The position numbers were made by a program, and so were the translations under genes. This document shows, in pieces, positions 9,540 to 20,355 of a stretch of 23,607 nt of DNA. The stretch is from positions 26,918 to 50,524 of the forward strand of contig JAHBMJ010000342.1 in NCBI GenBank assembly GCA_018398765.1. Reading direction: 5' to 3'. The DNA is from Chromera velia. Its lineage: Eukaryota; Sar; Chromeraceae. Each line of letters begins with the position of its first letter. Position 1 is the stretch's first letter. Under the pieces are notes generated by a model. That model did no database searches. It had not been told where the DNA came from and saw only the letters and a program-made list of their open reading frames with translations.

Positions 9540-11489
9540 TAAATACTTAGTCTACAGTAAATATATCATCTTATGACTAGCTCATTAAAAAATTTTATGT
9601 TCAATACTATTCAACTCTGGCATAACTTAAACTAGGTTTTTAGTAGCTTACGCAGTGTTCACAAAGTTGCAGTCCAGCTAAGTTCAGCGAATGGAAGTTT
9701 ATTCAGACTCTCAGGGTTGTCCCAAGGAGGAGGGAAGTATACGAGCTACTGAAGGATACCATCAGGGACAGACTTTCTCCTGCTCTGACTGAAGGGAGAA
9801 AGGGGAAGTCAAGGGGGGAACGGAGTGAAAGAGAGAGTCTCAGATAGCTTCGAGAGGTCATAGCACTGCCGACCCGTCGGCATGGGCAGGCCATCCCCCA
9901 GCCCCACAAGGAGGAGGGAAGGGTGCCGTTTGAGTCTGATTTTGAGACGTGCTGCTGCAGCCAAAGTGGTGACTGAGGCGATCTTAACAGGGGGGGAGCT
10001 AAATACTATATATTAGTTAGCTAGATAGAGAAGCCCACACAGCTCAGAGCGCTACGGCCTACAAACAGTACCAAACCCATCGCCAACAGGCCGTCTGAGA
10101 AGAATGGGAGAGCCTGAGTGCAGCAGCCGTCTCAGGAGTATCACTGACAGACAGACAGAGAAAAGAAGTGAGAGAAGCACCCTAATGTAAACAGTCGGCC
10201 TGGCTCTGAGCCACCGTCTCAGCCATGCCTCTCAGCTCCTTACACGCTAATTAATCTGACCCCCGATAAGATCAGGGATACGCTTAGCCTAGTTATCCAC
10301 TATTAGACCGAACTACGAGGGGAGAAGGAGACATACAAGGGCTGTGGAGGAGCATGAGACCTAGAACATACCCTGAAATTGGGCCTGAATTGTAACTTAA
10401 AGGTGGGGGGGTTTGTTACCCTGCGCTACAACAACGTTAATACCACCTTTTCTGGGCTTGCAGCCGAGGCCTACTCAGCGGGGGCAGTGAATGGTCGTAA
10501 ACCTATCATTCGGGGGGAAGGGGAGGTGCTGGGGTGCGCAGGGCTGAAAGGGGACTTCCAGGTGTGGGGGGTGTACGTCAGACAGATCGAGGCAGACAAT
10601 TTTTGACACAAGGGTGAACAACCCGTATGCCGCTTCCAAAGATGACATACATCTCCTGAATCGCTGTCCTCTTTTCTCAAGCTCAAAAAAAGAAAACTAA
10701 GCATGCATGTAGGGGCATGTGGGGATAAAAAATACGGCTTCATCCCGTTACTGAGCCTCACTGATGGCATACTCCACAACTATTTACAACTTAGGAAGCC
10801 AACACAATGTCATTCCTATGCAGACTGGCTGGACTGTTAAGTAAGAAGTGGGAGCAGGGGTATGGGAAGGTGTGTGGACGAACCCGATTGCGGCTGCAAG
10901 TCGCCCACCTACGGGCAGTAAGTGTGTGCATTAGTGTGCATCAGGGGTACGCGGGGTCATCCACTGGCAGGCGAAAGAGGAGAGATGGGGGGATTCAGCA
11001 GTGTACTCGATCATCCTCACCATTGAATGACTGAACTATAAAAGACTGATCGATTGAATAGAACTTCACGTCTGACAAATTGAATATAACCAGGGGTGTT
11101 GTTTTGTTGCATAGTCTGAGCTAAGCACAGGTCTGAGTAGAACGGTGTAAACCGACCTCCGGCAGTGGACTGCGGGCAAAACGGTACCAAAACCTGGAAC
11201 ATCATGCAAATTAAAATGTTATGTTATACATGCTATCTAGTATACTATATAGATCGAACTGTAGGTATAAAAAAAAATGTGAATACTATATAGCTCTCAA
11301 TATGAATGAATTCAAACAAAATCTTCTTTGACTAGTTTTTTTTAACTTCTTTGTTACAGCATCTTTGAAAACTATACAATTTGCAAATCATATGCAATCA
11401 CTTAAACCCTAGCTTAAACCTGTCCCTAGACCTGTTCGCTTCTATCGATGTCTTATGCAGCCAGTCGGTCCACTTTCTACAAACACAAC
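9540..11489. other. Long intergenic stretch
   Basis: Its two ends (about 9540-9660 and 11200-11440) are AT-rich with runs such as TACTATATA; the middle is less so. No gene is supported apart from the coding-like fragment at 10356-10606. AAGGAGGAGGGAAG occurs at both ~9723 and ~9907. It ends at the stop codon of the LRR gene. Confidence 0.5.
10356..10606 (+). other. Coding-like fragment, unidentified
   Basis: A frame open from about 10356 to a TGA at 10604-10606 reads as a well-mixed protein: LKVGGFVTLRYNNVNTTFSG, then AEAYSAGAVNGR, then GDFQVWGVYVRQIEADNF. The composition is Gly- and beta-rich rather than low-complexity. No ATG with good context starts it, and a TGA precedes the open stretch. 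Further coding-like but interrupted reading continues in other frames to about 10830 (for example FIPLLSLTDGILHNYLQLR). It could be an internal exon or a decayed mobile-element or viral gene; I do not recognise it. Confidence 0.22.
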
Positions 11490-14092
11490 TCACCACAAGA
11501 CCGACTCAGGATATGCGGTTTCGAGCATTTCCTTCGCGAACCCCTTGATTTTGTTATTTTGGATGCTGACTTTGGAGAGGGAGGGGATCCTCTTTGACCC
11601 CAGGAGATCTGCCAAAGTCTTTGCCCCCCCATCAGACAGATTATTTTCTGTCAGGTCCAGACTCTGCAATGGTGGAGGTGGCCGACTCTTCCAGACATCT
11701 GTTAGTGCCCTGAGTCCCTCATCAGTGAGGGAACAGTGGGTGAGTTTCAGGCTGCTCAAGCGAGGGAGCTTCTCTCTGTGCAGTACAGCAGAGAGCGCCC
11801 CTGCCTCTGTCTCTCTCTGAAGACAGACCCCATACAAAGTAAGCTCAGACAGGGAAGAGAGCTTCCCACTCTCAAGCCCTGCACAGAGGGAGAGAACCGC
11901 AGAGACGTTCTCTCTCTCAATGCTGCTGACCAGCAGAGACTGCAGTTTGGTCAGGTGGGGAGAGGCTAGGGAGACGCAGAAGGTAGCGACTTTTGCGGCT
12001 GCATTGGGACAGTCAGCTTGTGCAGAGAGACCGAAATGTACCTCCATCTTTCGTAATGAAGCGGCATGGGGGGAACTGAGGCTCATGGCAAGAGCTTGAA
12101 TTCCCTTAATGTCGGTCTTACTCAGCGGCAGCTCCACTTCGCTAAGAGACGGCACTTGGCCTCTTGTGATGAGGGGGGCGAGACAGGAGGCTGCTTGACC
12201 TACAGCCATCCAAAGTTTTCGCAGGGAAGGGAGACGACCGGGACCCCGCTGCAACCCTTCGAAAAACGCATCTCTTGTTGGCTTATAATAGAACACAACG
12301 AAGATTTCCTCGAGGAAAGCCATAGAGGCCCCCGAATGTGTCAGTGCCCCCCCCAATTCTTCTGCACTTCTTTCAAGCTCCTCGCCCCATGCTAGGGAGG
12401 TTGACAGTCTGCGCAAATATGACAAACGGCCCGAACGGATGGCCTGGGCAAGACGAGACAAAGGGATGTTAGAATTACGAGATACATCCTTTAAATTCAT
12501 CTCCAATCTCATCATGGGATGGGGGGAACTCCCGACACAGAACCCTTCACACAAAGTGGAAAGCAACTCTGTGGCAGGCCAACCCAACCTCACACGTCGC
12601 AGGGACGGGGCCTTCCGCATGCTCAAAACCTCACCCAGCTCTGCCCCCCCCTCCCCACCACCACACCACACGTCTAAATCAAGGTCCTCGAGCAACGGCA
12701 TACCACCCCCACCCAGACCCTCTGCCACCCCCACAACCCCCCCACCCGAATTCTCATCGTTAAGAGGGCATTCCCAAGAAAGCTTCAACTCTCGGAGAGA
12801 GGAAGCCCCCCCCGACCCCAGAGCCCTTCCTAGAGACGACATGGGGGCAGATCGGAGGCCTCCAAAGTAGAAATCGAGGAGGATCTGCTCAATCCTCGGA
12901 ATTCCCCCCTCCCTGACCATCACGGCAAAGGCATCCACAGCCTCATCATGACGGTCGCCGTTGCCTAAATGAGAAGCCCCGACCTCAATCGTTCGGAGAT
13001 CGGGGGTCTTCCCGTCTGCCATGGCTTGGAACAACGACCTGACAGAATCATCCGGGAGGTCAAAGAATTTATTCAACCTCAATCGGGTGAGGTGAGAGAC
13101 GCGGCCGGCACTCACTGCGTCTGCAAGCCCGCGAATCGCTCCCCCCTCTCCCTCTAATTCCCCATCCTCTCCCATTGCAACCTGCCCGTTTTCTGACAAA
13201 TCGAGATCTTCGAGGAGAGAAGCCCTCCCCTCCCCGAGAGCGTTTGCGAAGGCTGCTGCTTCCTCGGAAGGCATGTAATTGCCAGCAAGGTTGAGCACTC
13301 GGAGTTTCGGGAAAGGACCGGCAGCCACAACAGCGACAGCGGACACACGGTCAGGCGCCCCCTCAACCCCCAGTCTCTCGTCAAAAAGCTCGTTCCCACT
13401 CAAGTCGAGTTCTTCCAAATTTGTCAGCTGGTCTGTCGACAGCAACGCTGTAAGGGGGGCGTAGTCTCTCGAATTTCGTTCTGAGTCAACATGTGTGAGT
13501 CTATTCTTTTTCAGAATGAGAACGCGCAAAGAAGGCACTGCACCCGGCTCACAGAGTGCAGCCGCCAACGGCTTGAACCCCCCCGCCCGCATTTCATTCT
13601 CTGCGAGATCAAGAGACTGCAGAGAGATCACTTTCTTTGCCTTCAACACCTCTGCCAGGGCCTCCACCCCCTCTTTCCTCGCATCTGTGCGAGCGAGTCG
13701 GAGGGACTGCAGGGGAGCACAGAGGCCCTTCGCAAGCGCCCTAACCCCAAAAGGGCCGAGGGGATTGTCACACAGGTCCAGGCTCAAGAGGATCGGGAGC
13801 CAGCGGGCAGCAAGGACAGAGCCTAGCGACTCCATAGACGGACTGCGCAATCTGTTTTCTGCAGCCGATGCAGACGTGAAAAAAGTATTTCTGGGGAAGA
13901 TCGGAGAGGCACGGAGAGCACCCTTCGTTTCGTAGGATAGAGCTAGACAGAGCATTTCGAGGAAATGTCAGAGGAGAGTGGAATGCCAGAGGCCCATGCA
14001 TGCGGACACAAAGGGGACAAAATTTGGGAAAGTGCCACACAGAAAGGGAAGGCCGCAATACGGGTGTCGTCATATATGCGAGCGCGTGTGTA

Positions 14093-14129
<37 letters not shown>

Positions 14130-14166
14130 TATGTGTGTGTGTGTTGTGTTGTGTGTGTGTGTTGTG

Positions 14167-14197
<31 letters not shown>

Positions 14198-14220
14198 TGT
14201 GTGTGTGCGTGTGTGTGTGT

Positions 14221-14254
<34 letters not shown>

Positions 14255-15466
14255 CATTTGTATGTATAAGACATGCGTCCTTCTCTTCCTTGATGTTTTT
14301 GCGCATGTGTGTGTGCAAGTAGAGCCTTGCTGTCTGAGTGAAAGGTCAACAACTGCACGAACGAGGTTCCATGGGAGGCCCCACCCATCAAAGGCAGGAA
14401 TGAAGAGACCCACGGACAGGCAAGAGAAGAGAACACGGAAGGGCTTCCCAAAAGATGATTACCGTCTCATCAGACGAACCTCCGATGTGCAGGGCCTCAA
14501 GGGAAGGGGGGAGAGACCAGAAGAAGAGGTCAGAATCGTCCATCTCGCACTCTGCGATCAGTCCATCGGATCATAAACACACGAACTGAAGGGGGGAGGA
14601 GAAAGGGCGAACCTTTGATTTCTTCTCCGCACAAAGAGAGAAAGAAAAGTCGGCCTGCCTATCTACCCACCAAGAAGCAGCATCTGCCCGGTGATGAATT
14701 TTGCCAATCGCTCAACTTTCTTCCTTTTCCTTTCAAGTACTTGCCGTCTTTGGTGGATGTGCGCCACTGCTCACCTGATCCACATGTGTCCTCTTGTTCT
14801 CGATCTTCCTCATTTTGTTGAATTCGGTGCGTGACTCTTTCACGAACACATGAGAGACACAGACGCACACGCACACACAGCAGGCAGCGCATACAGCCGG
14901 ACAGAGAAACTAACTGAGTGACCGACTGACTGGAGGCAATGAGAGTCTTCAGGGAACACGCCATCCCTGCCTCTGCTGTCACACCCCCTTCCCCTCCCCC
15001 TCCCCGTTTGAGGAAGGCCGCCAGGACGGAAAGGGAGGAGGGAGTGCAGACCCCTGGGCCTGTGTGCATGCAGACATGATGGGGGGGGGGGACAGACAAG
15101 CAGGAGGACACAGAGAGAGGAGAAAATTGGGGCACGCTAAACCCCCGAAAAGAATTGCTTGTCGAGTTTTGTCATTCTCTTTGAAGGTTGCGTTTGGTTC
15201 GTCCCTTTTGGCATGACGGAAGAGGAAAGGCCGCTTTTTCGCTCCCTCAAAGGTTCCCTCTCTTCTTCTGCACGCTTCCCTCTCAAGCTGTCAGACCTCC
15301 GCAGAAGCAAAAGAGAGAAGATAGGTGAGGAAAGAGACTGCAGAGATACAATGAGACGACAAAACCCTCTCTCTGTCAGCTGACCGCATGTGAGGGTCTC
15401 AAGAGAGGAAGGCCGCGAGGGAAGGGAGGAGAGGAGAAACTTCAGTTTCCGTGCACCCAGAGAGAA
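11490..15466 (-). CDS. Giant RNI-type leucine-rich-repeat protein
   Basis: The last exon (13858-11490) encodes 789 residues plus stop without interruption. I count about 24 repeats of the LxxLxLxxNxL...ALAxxL ribonuclease-inhibitor type, such as LQSLDLAENEM and LEELDLSGNEL. Central repeats are more divergent. The open frame runs to an ATG at 13955, but CTGCAG at 13864-13859 is a good acceptor. Joined in phase 1 to an exon at 14551-14480 (donor GTTCGT), it yields LEALHIGENRL, a perfect repeat across the junction. Exons 15059-14931 and 15466-15385 continue in matching phase (SLKTLIASKCEM; SSLETLTCGPGV). RNI-type LRRs form curved protein-binding solenoids; no NACHT, kinase or membrane segment is seen, so the partner is unknown. 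The C-terminus (ETAYPESVLW) looks intact. The acceptor at 15466 (GCAGAG) is the weakest junction. Confidence 0.8.
14085..14253. repeat. Interrupted (TG)n tract, about 170 bp
   Basis: TG units with scattered interruptions (TATG, TTG, GGTG, GCG) fill the tract. It lies inside the proposed 621-bp intron (13859-14479) of the LRR gene, where the transcribed strand reads (CA)n. Frames through it encode Cys-Val or Thr-His strings and are not genes. Confidence 0.93.
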
Positions 15467-16231
15467 CTCTGCATGGAACCAAAAGAGGCACATCAGAGAA
15501 GTGGAAACACACTTCGCCCTCCGTGCATTCATGGATACAGACCCGAAGGGCTTTGCGGAAGTGAAGCGTGCAGGCAGGCAAGTAGCTGCGCCACAAGGAG
15601 AAAGACAGCGAGGGACGGCAATTAAGGTAAAACAAAGCAGCGAGAGACAGTTTGCACATCCATTCTCTGCATTTGTCCCAACAGAAGAAAGCAAAAAAGA
15701 GAGCAAGAGAGGAAGCAAGCAACAGAAAGATGGATGGAAAGAAAGAATGAATCCAGGAGTGAATGAAAAAAGGAATCCTGGCGAAAGGGGAAAAAAAGAG
15801 GCAGACCCACCAGAGAGATCAAGCGCTCCCAAGGGCAAACAAGAGCGTCCCTGCAGGAATGCACATGTGTGGACGGACGGACATGCGAACCGTGACTGTC
15901 AGGCAAGAGAGGAATCAAGGGAGTCTCTATGCACGTACGGAACCACACTGATTTTCAGGTCATCCGTCCACACGAAAAAAGGAGACAGACAGAATCTTCA
16001 TTTCTCTTTCTTACTTGGAGAGACACGCCGCAAAAAAGTCGGTTGGGAACGGACGCACTCCTATACGAGAGGTTCAGAAAGGGAGACAGCCACGGAAGCA
16101 CTACAAAGATCCTCAAACCAACCGATCCGCCTTCTCTATCAGTTTGGATTACCAGATAGCATAGAACCGCCAACAATTTTGCTCGCGCAGTGGTACGGGA
16201 ACCCCCAAACTCCCGCTCTCTTCTACCTCAC

Positions 16232-16884
16232 CGTTCTCATGAAATGCAAAAGGACGCATCCCAACCCGAACCCTTCCCTGTCGGAGCACAGGGCGGAGAT
16301 TTGCTGCAGAATCACGCAGAAGGCTCCGCTCAATAGAGAGAAGGGCAAATAAAACTGTACCGGCTCTCTCTCAAACGCTAGCGCGCGCTCTCTGTCTCTC
16401 TTCCTTTCACAGGAAAGGGCCCATCGTGTTCCAGCCTGGAAAAGTGTCAGTCTGTTTTACTTTCGCGAAGGAACTTGGAAGAAAGAACAGAAGAGAAAAG
16501 CGTGATATGAGCACAATGTGCAGAACACCTCTCAGGCTCGCTGGGTCAGGTTGATATTTTACACGGAATGACGGAACGCCAAAACGTCGATGTGACGAAA
16601 AGCCAGTCGAACAAAAAAATAAAGAATGCCAACGCAAGCACAAACCTCTGCAGTCGGAAGCGTGTGGCCGAATGCTGCCGAAAGCACTGCGTCGACAGGT
16701 TGCACGATCTGATCACCTAACCCATGAGGCCCAATTTCTGCACCTGCACACAAGCATCATAAAAGGGAGGGCTTCACTTCAATGTCCGTCGTCACGGAGG
16801 GAAGAAAGAAATGGAGACTGGGAGAAAATTTCGACTTCAGGGACCTGGAGCAAATCCGTGATTTCTTGCAGCCGGTTGAGACAT
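16232..16884 (-). CDS. Possible 5' exons of the LRR gene
   Basis: Three minus-strand exons can be read upstream of the LRR exons: 16884-16845 (starts MSQPAARNHGFAP), 16743-16646 (EIGPHGLGDQIVQPVDAVLS...) and 16435-16232 (...SGAFCVILQQISALCSDREG, then GCVLLHFMRT). Phases agree (1, 0, 0) and the last leads in phase 0 to the LRR exon at 15466. The acceptors TGTGCAG and TTTTCCAG and the donor GTGAGG are good; donors GTCCCT and GTTTGT are weak. With these exons the LRR protein would have about 997 residues. This could instead be a separate small gene. A 766-bp intron would separate it from the next exon. The long plus-strand frame at 15390-16352 partly overlaps and is probably a shadow. Confidence 0.33.
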
Positions 16885-18289
16885 CCTGATTCTGCTCTAG
16901 AGCCTCAAGTCAAAGGAAGCAACGACGCGTAATGCCTTGGGCTATTTCGTGGGTCCTCTCTCATGGGACATCGGCAGCATTAATTGTCCTGATGTGTTTC
17001 CCACCATCCAAAAATTAAACCCCGCGTGTGTCCGGAGAGAGGATGTGTCAGATCCTTGATGATCCTCGTTCGAATCAGACAGATGCTCAGCTAACCTTTG
17101 CACACGCTGTACAGAAAAAGCACGGCGTGTATCTGCTATCTGAGCACGCGTGATTTGCTTGGCTTTTGACTTTTTAGTCGGGAAATGTCTTTCAGATTCT
17201 GGAATTAAGGTGGACGCGCTATGAAGTTCTATGAAGATCTATAAAGTGCATTGAAGGTCATTGAAGTGTTAGGCCGTCTCCGGGGCCGTGAGCTCGCGGC
17301 GGCGCCCATGCATGGCCCCATGCATGTGCAGCCGATACAATTTCAATTGCAATGCATGTCGCGCGCGCGGCCCGCGCGGCGGCGGCCGGCAGCGCGCGGC
17401 CATGGACGCCAGCGGGCTTATGACGGCTGGTAGGCGTATTAATTAGAAGTCAGTTTATTAATAGTTTGAGTCTGATATGCTTCTAGGCATCGTCTCATCT
17501 TCTCTTATTCATAAGCAGGTCTCAAAAGATGGCGCGGACCAGGTGTCGTCGGGTGGGTACTCCCGATTGCCGGTACGAATCCAGAAGCGAACCAGAGATG
17601 GTGCCTAACGGTGCCGTCTCCGAAAACAGATGAGCACCTGTGGAGTCCTACCCTGTGGCGCCGCCCTCTGGACCCTCGCATACGCTGTATCTGAATGAGC
17701 CTGCGTGCCGACGCCAGGCTCCGCCGCCGCGTTTTGTTTCGTACGTGTCGCGCATGTCGATCAGAGTTGTTGAAGTTGATCGAGTCTGGCCTTCGTATTC
17801 AAGCATGCAATATGTTCTAGAATATGTTATTCAAGCAACGGATAGCACCGTTTGAGTCTGATGTCTGTTTATCATAGATTAGGAGTCTGAGACTCTGAGA
17901 AAGAGGAACAGAAAGAAACATTAGTAGAAATTGTGCAATGATAGAATGAACCCAGCTGATTAGAAATTCAATCCCAGATCGCGCTAGAACTTAAACTGAT
18001 GTAGAGACGAACCTTCTGTAAACTGTTGCATGACTGAGTATTATAAATCTTCCTTAAGGTTCTTGTCCTTGCTTTACCTTCTGTCTGGACGCCACAAGGT
18101 GGCCGGACAGGGGGGACAAAGCATTGTGGTGACCGCTCAGCTCGATGAGTGTCGACTCTTGTGTACTTTCTGTGATGGAGATCAGATCTGTCTCTTTACG
18201 CAACAGTTGGAAACTAATTGCAACGATATGGGCACAGTCAGGCAAAGACCGTGAGTGGGGGAATTCAGCGTCCCCTTGTGTCCGAAGCT

Positions 18290-18843
18290 GCCTGGAGGCC
18301 TCTTTCAGATATCCCCTTCGAGTCCGATCCTGGACTTTGCCTTTGTCCTTGGGTGGAGAGCCCGAAGATCGTTGGAGGTCGCCAAAGCCAGTGGTGGAGA
18401 CGTTGCTTAGTGTTGGTTAGACTTTCGAGGAGCTTGACTTCATTGAGACCGCCACCTACAAGTAGATCGTAATCTAAACGGCCAGTCGAGTGCTTTCCTT
18501 ATGTCTGCTGATTCTGCAACTATCTCCGTCTTCCGGACGAGACCTAGGACGAGACTCACGGGTCTGAGTCGGCTGATCACCTTCGCTTGTCTTTGCTGTT
18601 AGTTGCTTGCTTATCTGCGCAAGGCTGACCACCTTCGTGGCCTGCAAACACCTCCAGCATGTCTGGGTCTGCCTGGACTGGTCCTCCGGCAGCGTTTAAA
18701 TACAAGAAGACGCCTTTCGTCTCTCCATATGCCTGCAATGCTGCCATTTTCTTCAAAAAGAGAGCTTGTCGCTTCTGGCTGTCCGGGTGTCGTACGGATT
18801 GTTCGATGAGTGGCCGTTCGATTGAGTGTGTGAGACTTTGCAT
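18290..18843 (-). other. Coding-like minus-strand fragments
   Basis: A frame starting at 18843 reads SQKRQALFLKKMAALQAYGE, then VFLYLNAAGGPVQADPDMLE, and stops at 18577-18579. A second frame overlapping its end reads QRQAKVISRLRPVSLVLGLV, then ESADIRKALDWPFRLRS. A third (about 18290-18470) reads GGGLNEVKLLESLTNTKQRL. The pieces have mixed, gene-like composition but need a splice or a frameshift between them. They could be exons of an unrecognised gene or a broken mobile-element gene; no diagnostic motif is present. Confidence 0.2.
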
Positions 18844-19136
18844 GCATATTAAACAGACAGAAGGGACAGGTGGCGGCGTACTATACGGACCAATGCAGTG
18901 ACGGCCAGTATGCCAGCCGGAGAAGGCTTTCTACTTTGGAACCCCAACACGGCGACTTGGAGCCTGGAGTAGGAAGGAAGGGGAAGTAAAAAAGGGGTAC
19001 AAAATGACATCGAGCCTGCCCTCGACGGCAAGAGAGGTAAAAGGGTCACGGCAGACCTACTGAGAGACAGAGTAGGGCACACAGCAGCTGCTGCCTCATC
19101 TCTCACCGGCGCCGGCACCACAAAGTCTTTCAGGGA

Positions 19137-19277
19137 AAGAGGGGGGCTGGAGAGGGGGGATAGGGGGGGAGAAAGGGGGGGAAGAGGGGGTAAAAGCGGG
19201 GGATAAAAGAGAAGGGAAAGGGAAGGAAAAAGGGGGGAAAAGAGGGGGAGAGGGGGGTTGCTTCGGGGTGGGGGGGC
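19137..19277 (+). repeat. G-rich polypurine tract
   Basis: About 140 bp is almost purely A and G on the plus strand. It has at least eight separate runs of five or more G (for example GGGGGG-ATAGGGGGGG and AGAGGGGGGTT). The spacing allows several G-quadruplex combinations, and the purine asymmetry could also support triplex DNA. It lies upstream of the small ORF at 19584. Confidence 0.8.
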
Positions 19278-19583
19278 GAATCGAATCGAAGCCGCTGGCC
19301 AAGAGCATACGAAGTACTAGCGACTAAGTGTGACTGGAGCGTCTTTTATCCGGAGTTGAGAATTCATATGTCGAAAGGAGCAGCAAGGGGATGAAACGAG
19401 ACAGAGAGAAGAGACGAGATAAAAAGAGACCAGCGGGGCAGTCTGCAATATGTCCGGTCCTTTTCCTCCCTCCCTTTATGTAGCTACTGACACGCACGGA
19501 GTGTGTTTGTGCTCGACAAGACCGTCGAGTCCTTCTGTCGACGAGAACTCTAACTTGATTGCCTACCCCTACGTCAGCTACGT

Positions 19584-19802
19584 ATGAAAAAGGCAGAGGA
19601 CTGTCTAATTGTCGCCGCGGCCATGTGCTTATGCCTGCACATGCCCGCGACTGCCTATGACTGCCCTTGCGCCCTTGCACTGAACTTGGAGGGAGTGAGT
19701 ATTGCAAGGCTGAGCGTCAAAGAGGCGGACTGCGAGAACAACAAGCCGAGCGCCGCATGTGCCGCGCATTCGAAGCTTCTGGAGCTCCTTTTGGAAGAGT
19801 GA
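19584..19802 (+). CDS. Small cysteine-containing ORF, unknown
   Basis: A complete 72-codon frame starts ATGAAAAAG and ends TGA. Its codons are GC-rich at third positions, unlike the surrounding AT/CT-rich DNA. The product opens MKKAEDCLIVAAAMCLCLHM and then has PATAYDC. This looks like a weak signal peptide: a short basic/acidic start, about 12 apolar residues, and a possible Ala-x-Ala-like cut near residue 24. Cysteines are at 7, 15, 17, 27, 29, 50 and 59, and the C-terminus is a short Leu/Glu helix (SKLLELLLEE). The start context is poor. It could be a small secreted protein, the first exon of a larger gene, or chance; no family is recognised. Confidence 0.3.
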   Translation: MKKAEDCLIVAAAMCLCLHMPATAYDCPCALALNLEGVSIARLSVKEADCENNKPSAACAAHSKLLELLLEE

Positions 19803-20355
19803 CCTTTCTTCTCTCTCAGCTTTTCTTCTTTGTGCGTAACTTGGGAGTTAGACCCCTCATGTGGCTGAGAGCACGAGCGCACGAGGGGACGCCTTCATTC
19901 ACTGTCTCCTTCTCACTTCTTTCTGCTGCTTTGACACATTTCGGGTTATCCCTGGCTTCCTCTTTAATTTAAGAAAAAGAGACTGGAAGAGGCGGAGAAA
20001 AAATGAGTAGAGGAGGAGCAAAGAGAGAAGAAATCTTTAAAAAGATATCTGGTTTAACGAGAAAAGAAGAAAAAGCGAGGGGACAACCCGTGCATGTCTC
20101 TGTATCCCTTCTGTATCTTCTCCCTGCAGGGGGATGCCGGTACTTTAGAGGCCCTCTGGGTTCTCTAGGTATTGCCTCTCCCCCTCGCAGCACGGGCCCG
20201 GAGTAAGTGGGGGCCTTAGTAGAGCCAGCCGTCTCTGCATGAACATCTGCGTGAAGCTAGATGGTGTACCGCCAGGCGTCTCCTTCCGATAGGTCTGGCC
20301 GGGTGCCATTCATTGGTTGATGTCCGTTGTCTTGATTTGCCCTTCCCTGCCTCTG
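19803..20355. other. Intergenic stretch with one weak ORF
   Basis: The only frame worth noting starts at the ATG at 20003 (MSRGGAKREEIFKKISGLTR...) and runs to 20206. It crosses a good acceptor-like sequence (CTTCTCCCTGCAG, about 20118-20130), so only its first 30 or so codons might be an exon. I see no other structure. Confidence 0.3.

Larger units (their letters stand above)
16885..19583. other. Long gene-poor stretch
   Basis: No complete gene is supported. It holds a CG-rich island (about 17275-17410) with runs of CGCG and GGCGGC and two nearby ATGCATG sites. A 34-codon ORF with good start context lies at about 17529-17633 (MARTRCRRVGTPDCRYESRS...). GTTTGAGTCTGAT occurs at 17464-17476 and 17850-17862, and also at 9928-9940. 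Coding-like minus-strand pieces (18290-18843) and a G-rich tract (19137-19277) are listed separately. Confidence 0.45.

Noticed and set aside
12439-12870. Plus-strand Pro/Ser-rich frame inside the LRR region
   Set aside because: It is the shadow of the LRR exon; the minus strand is open for 789 codons and shows clear repeats.
14000-14413. Frames encoding Cys-Val or Thr-His strings
   Set aside because: They are translations of the TG/CA microsatellite.
15390-16352. 320-codon plus-strand frame, the second longest in the window
   Set aside because: Composition is Arg/Lys/Glu/Ser-rich without domain character. The antisense strand carries LRR-type exons (15385-15466) and acceptor-like pyrimidine tracts, whose complement is purine-rich and so gives long open frames.
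17529-17600. tRNA-like stretch with GGTACGAATCC resembling a B box
   Set aside because: The T-arm does not pair and no acceptor or anticodon stem can be formed. GTTCGAA near 17071 and 20626 also lacks tRNA folding.
19584-19802. Twin CX9C (CHCH) mitochondrial import protein
   Set aside because: One Cys pair has nine residues between (17-27), but the second has eight (50-59), and the helix pattern between pairs is missing.
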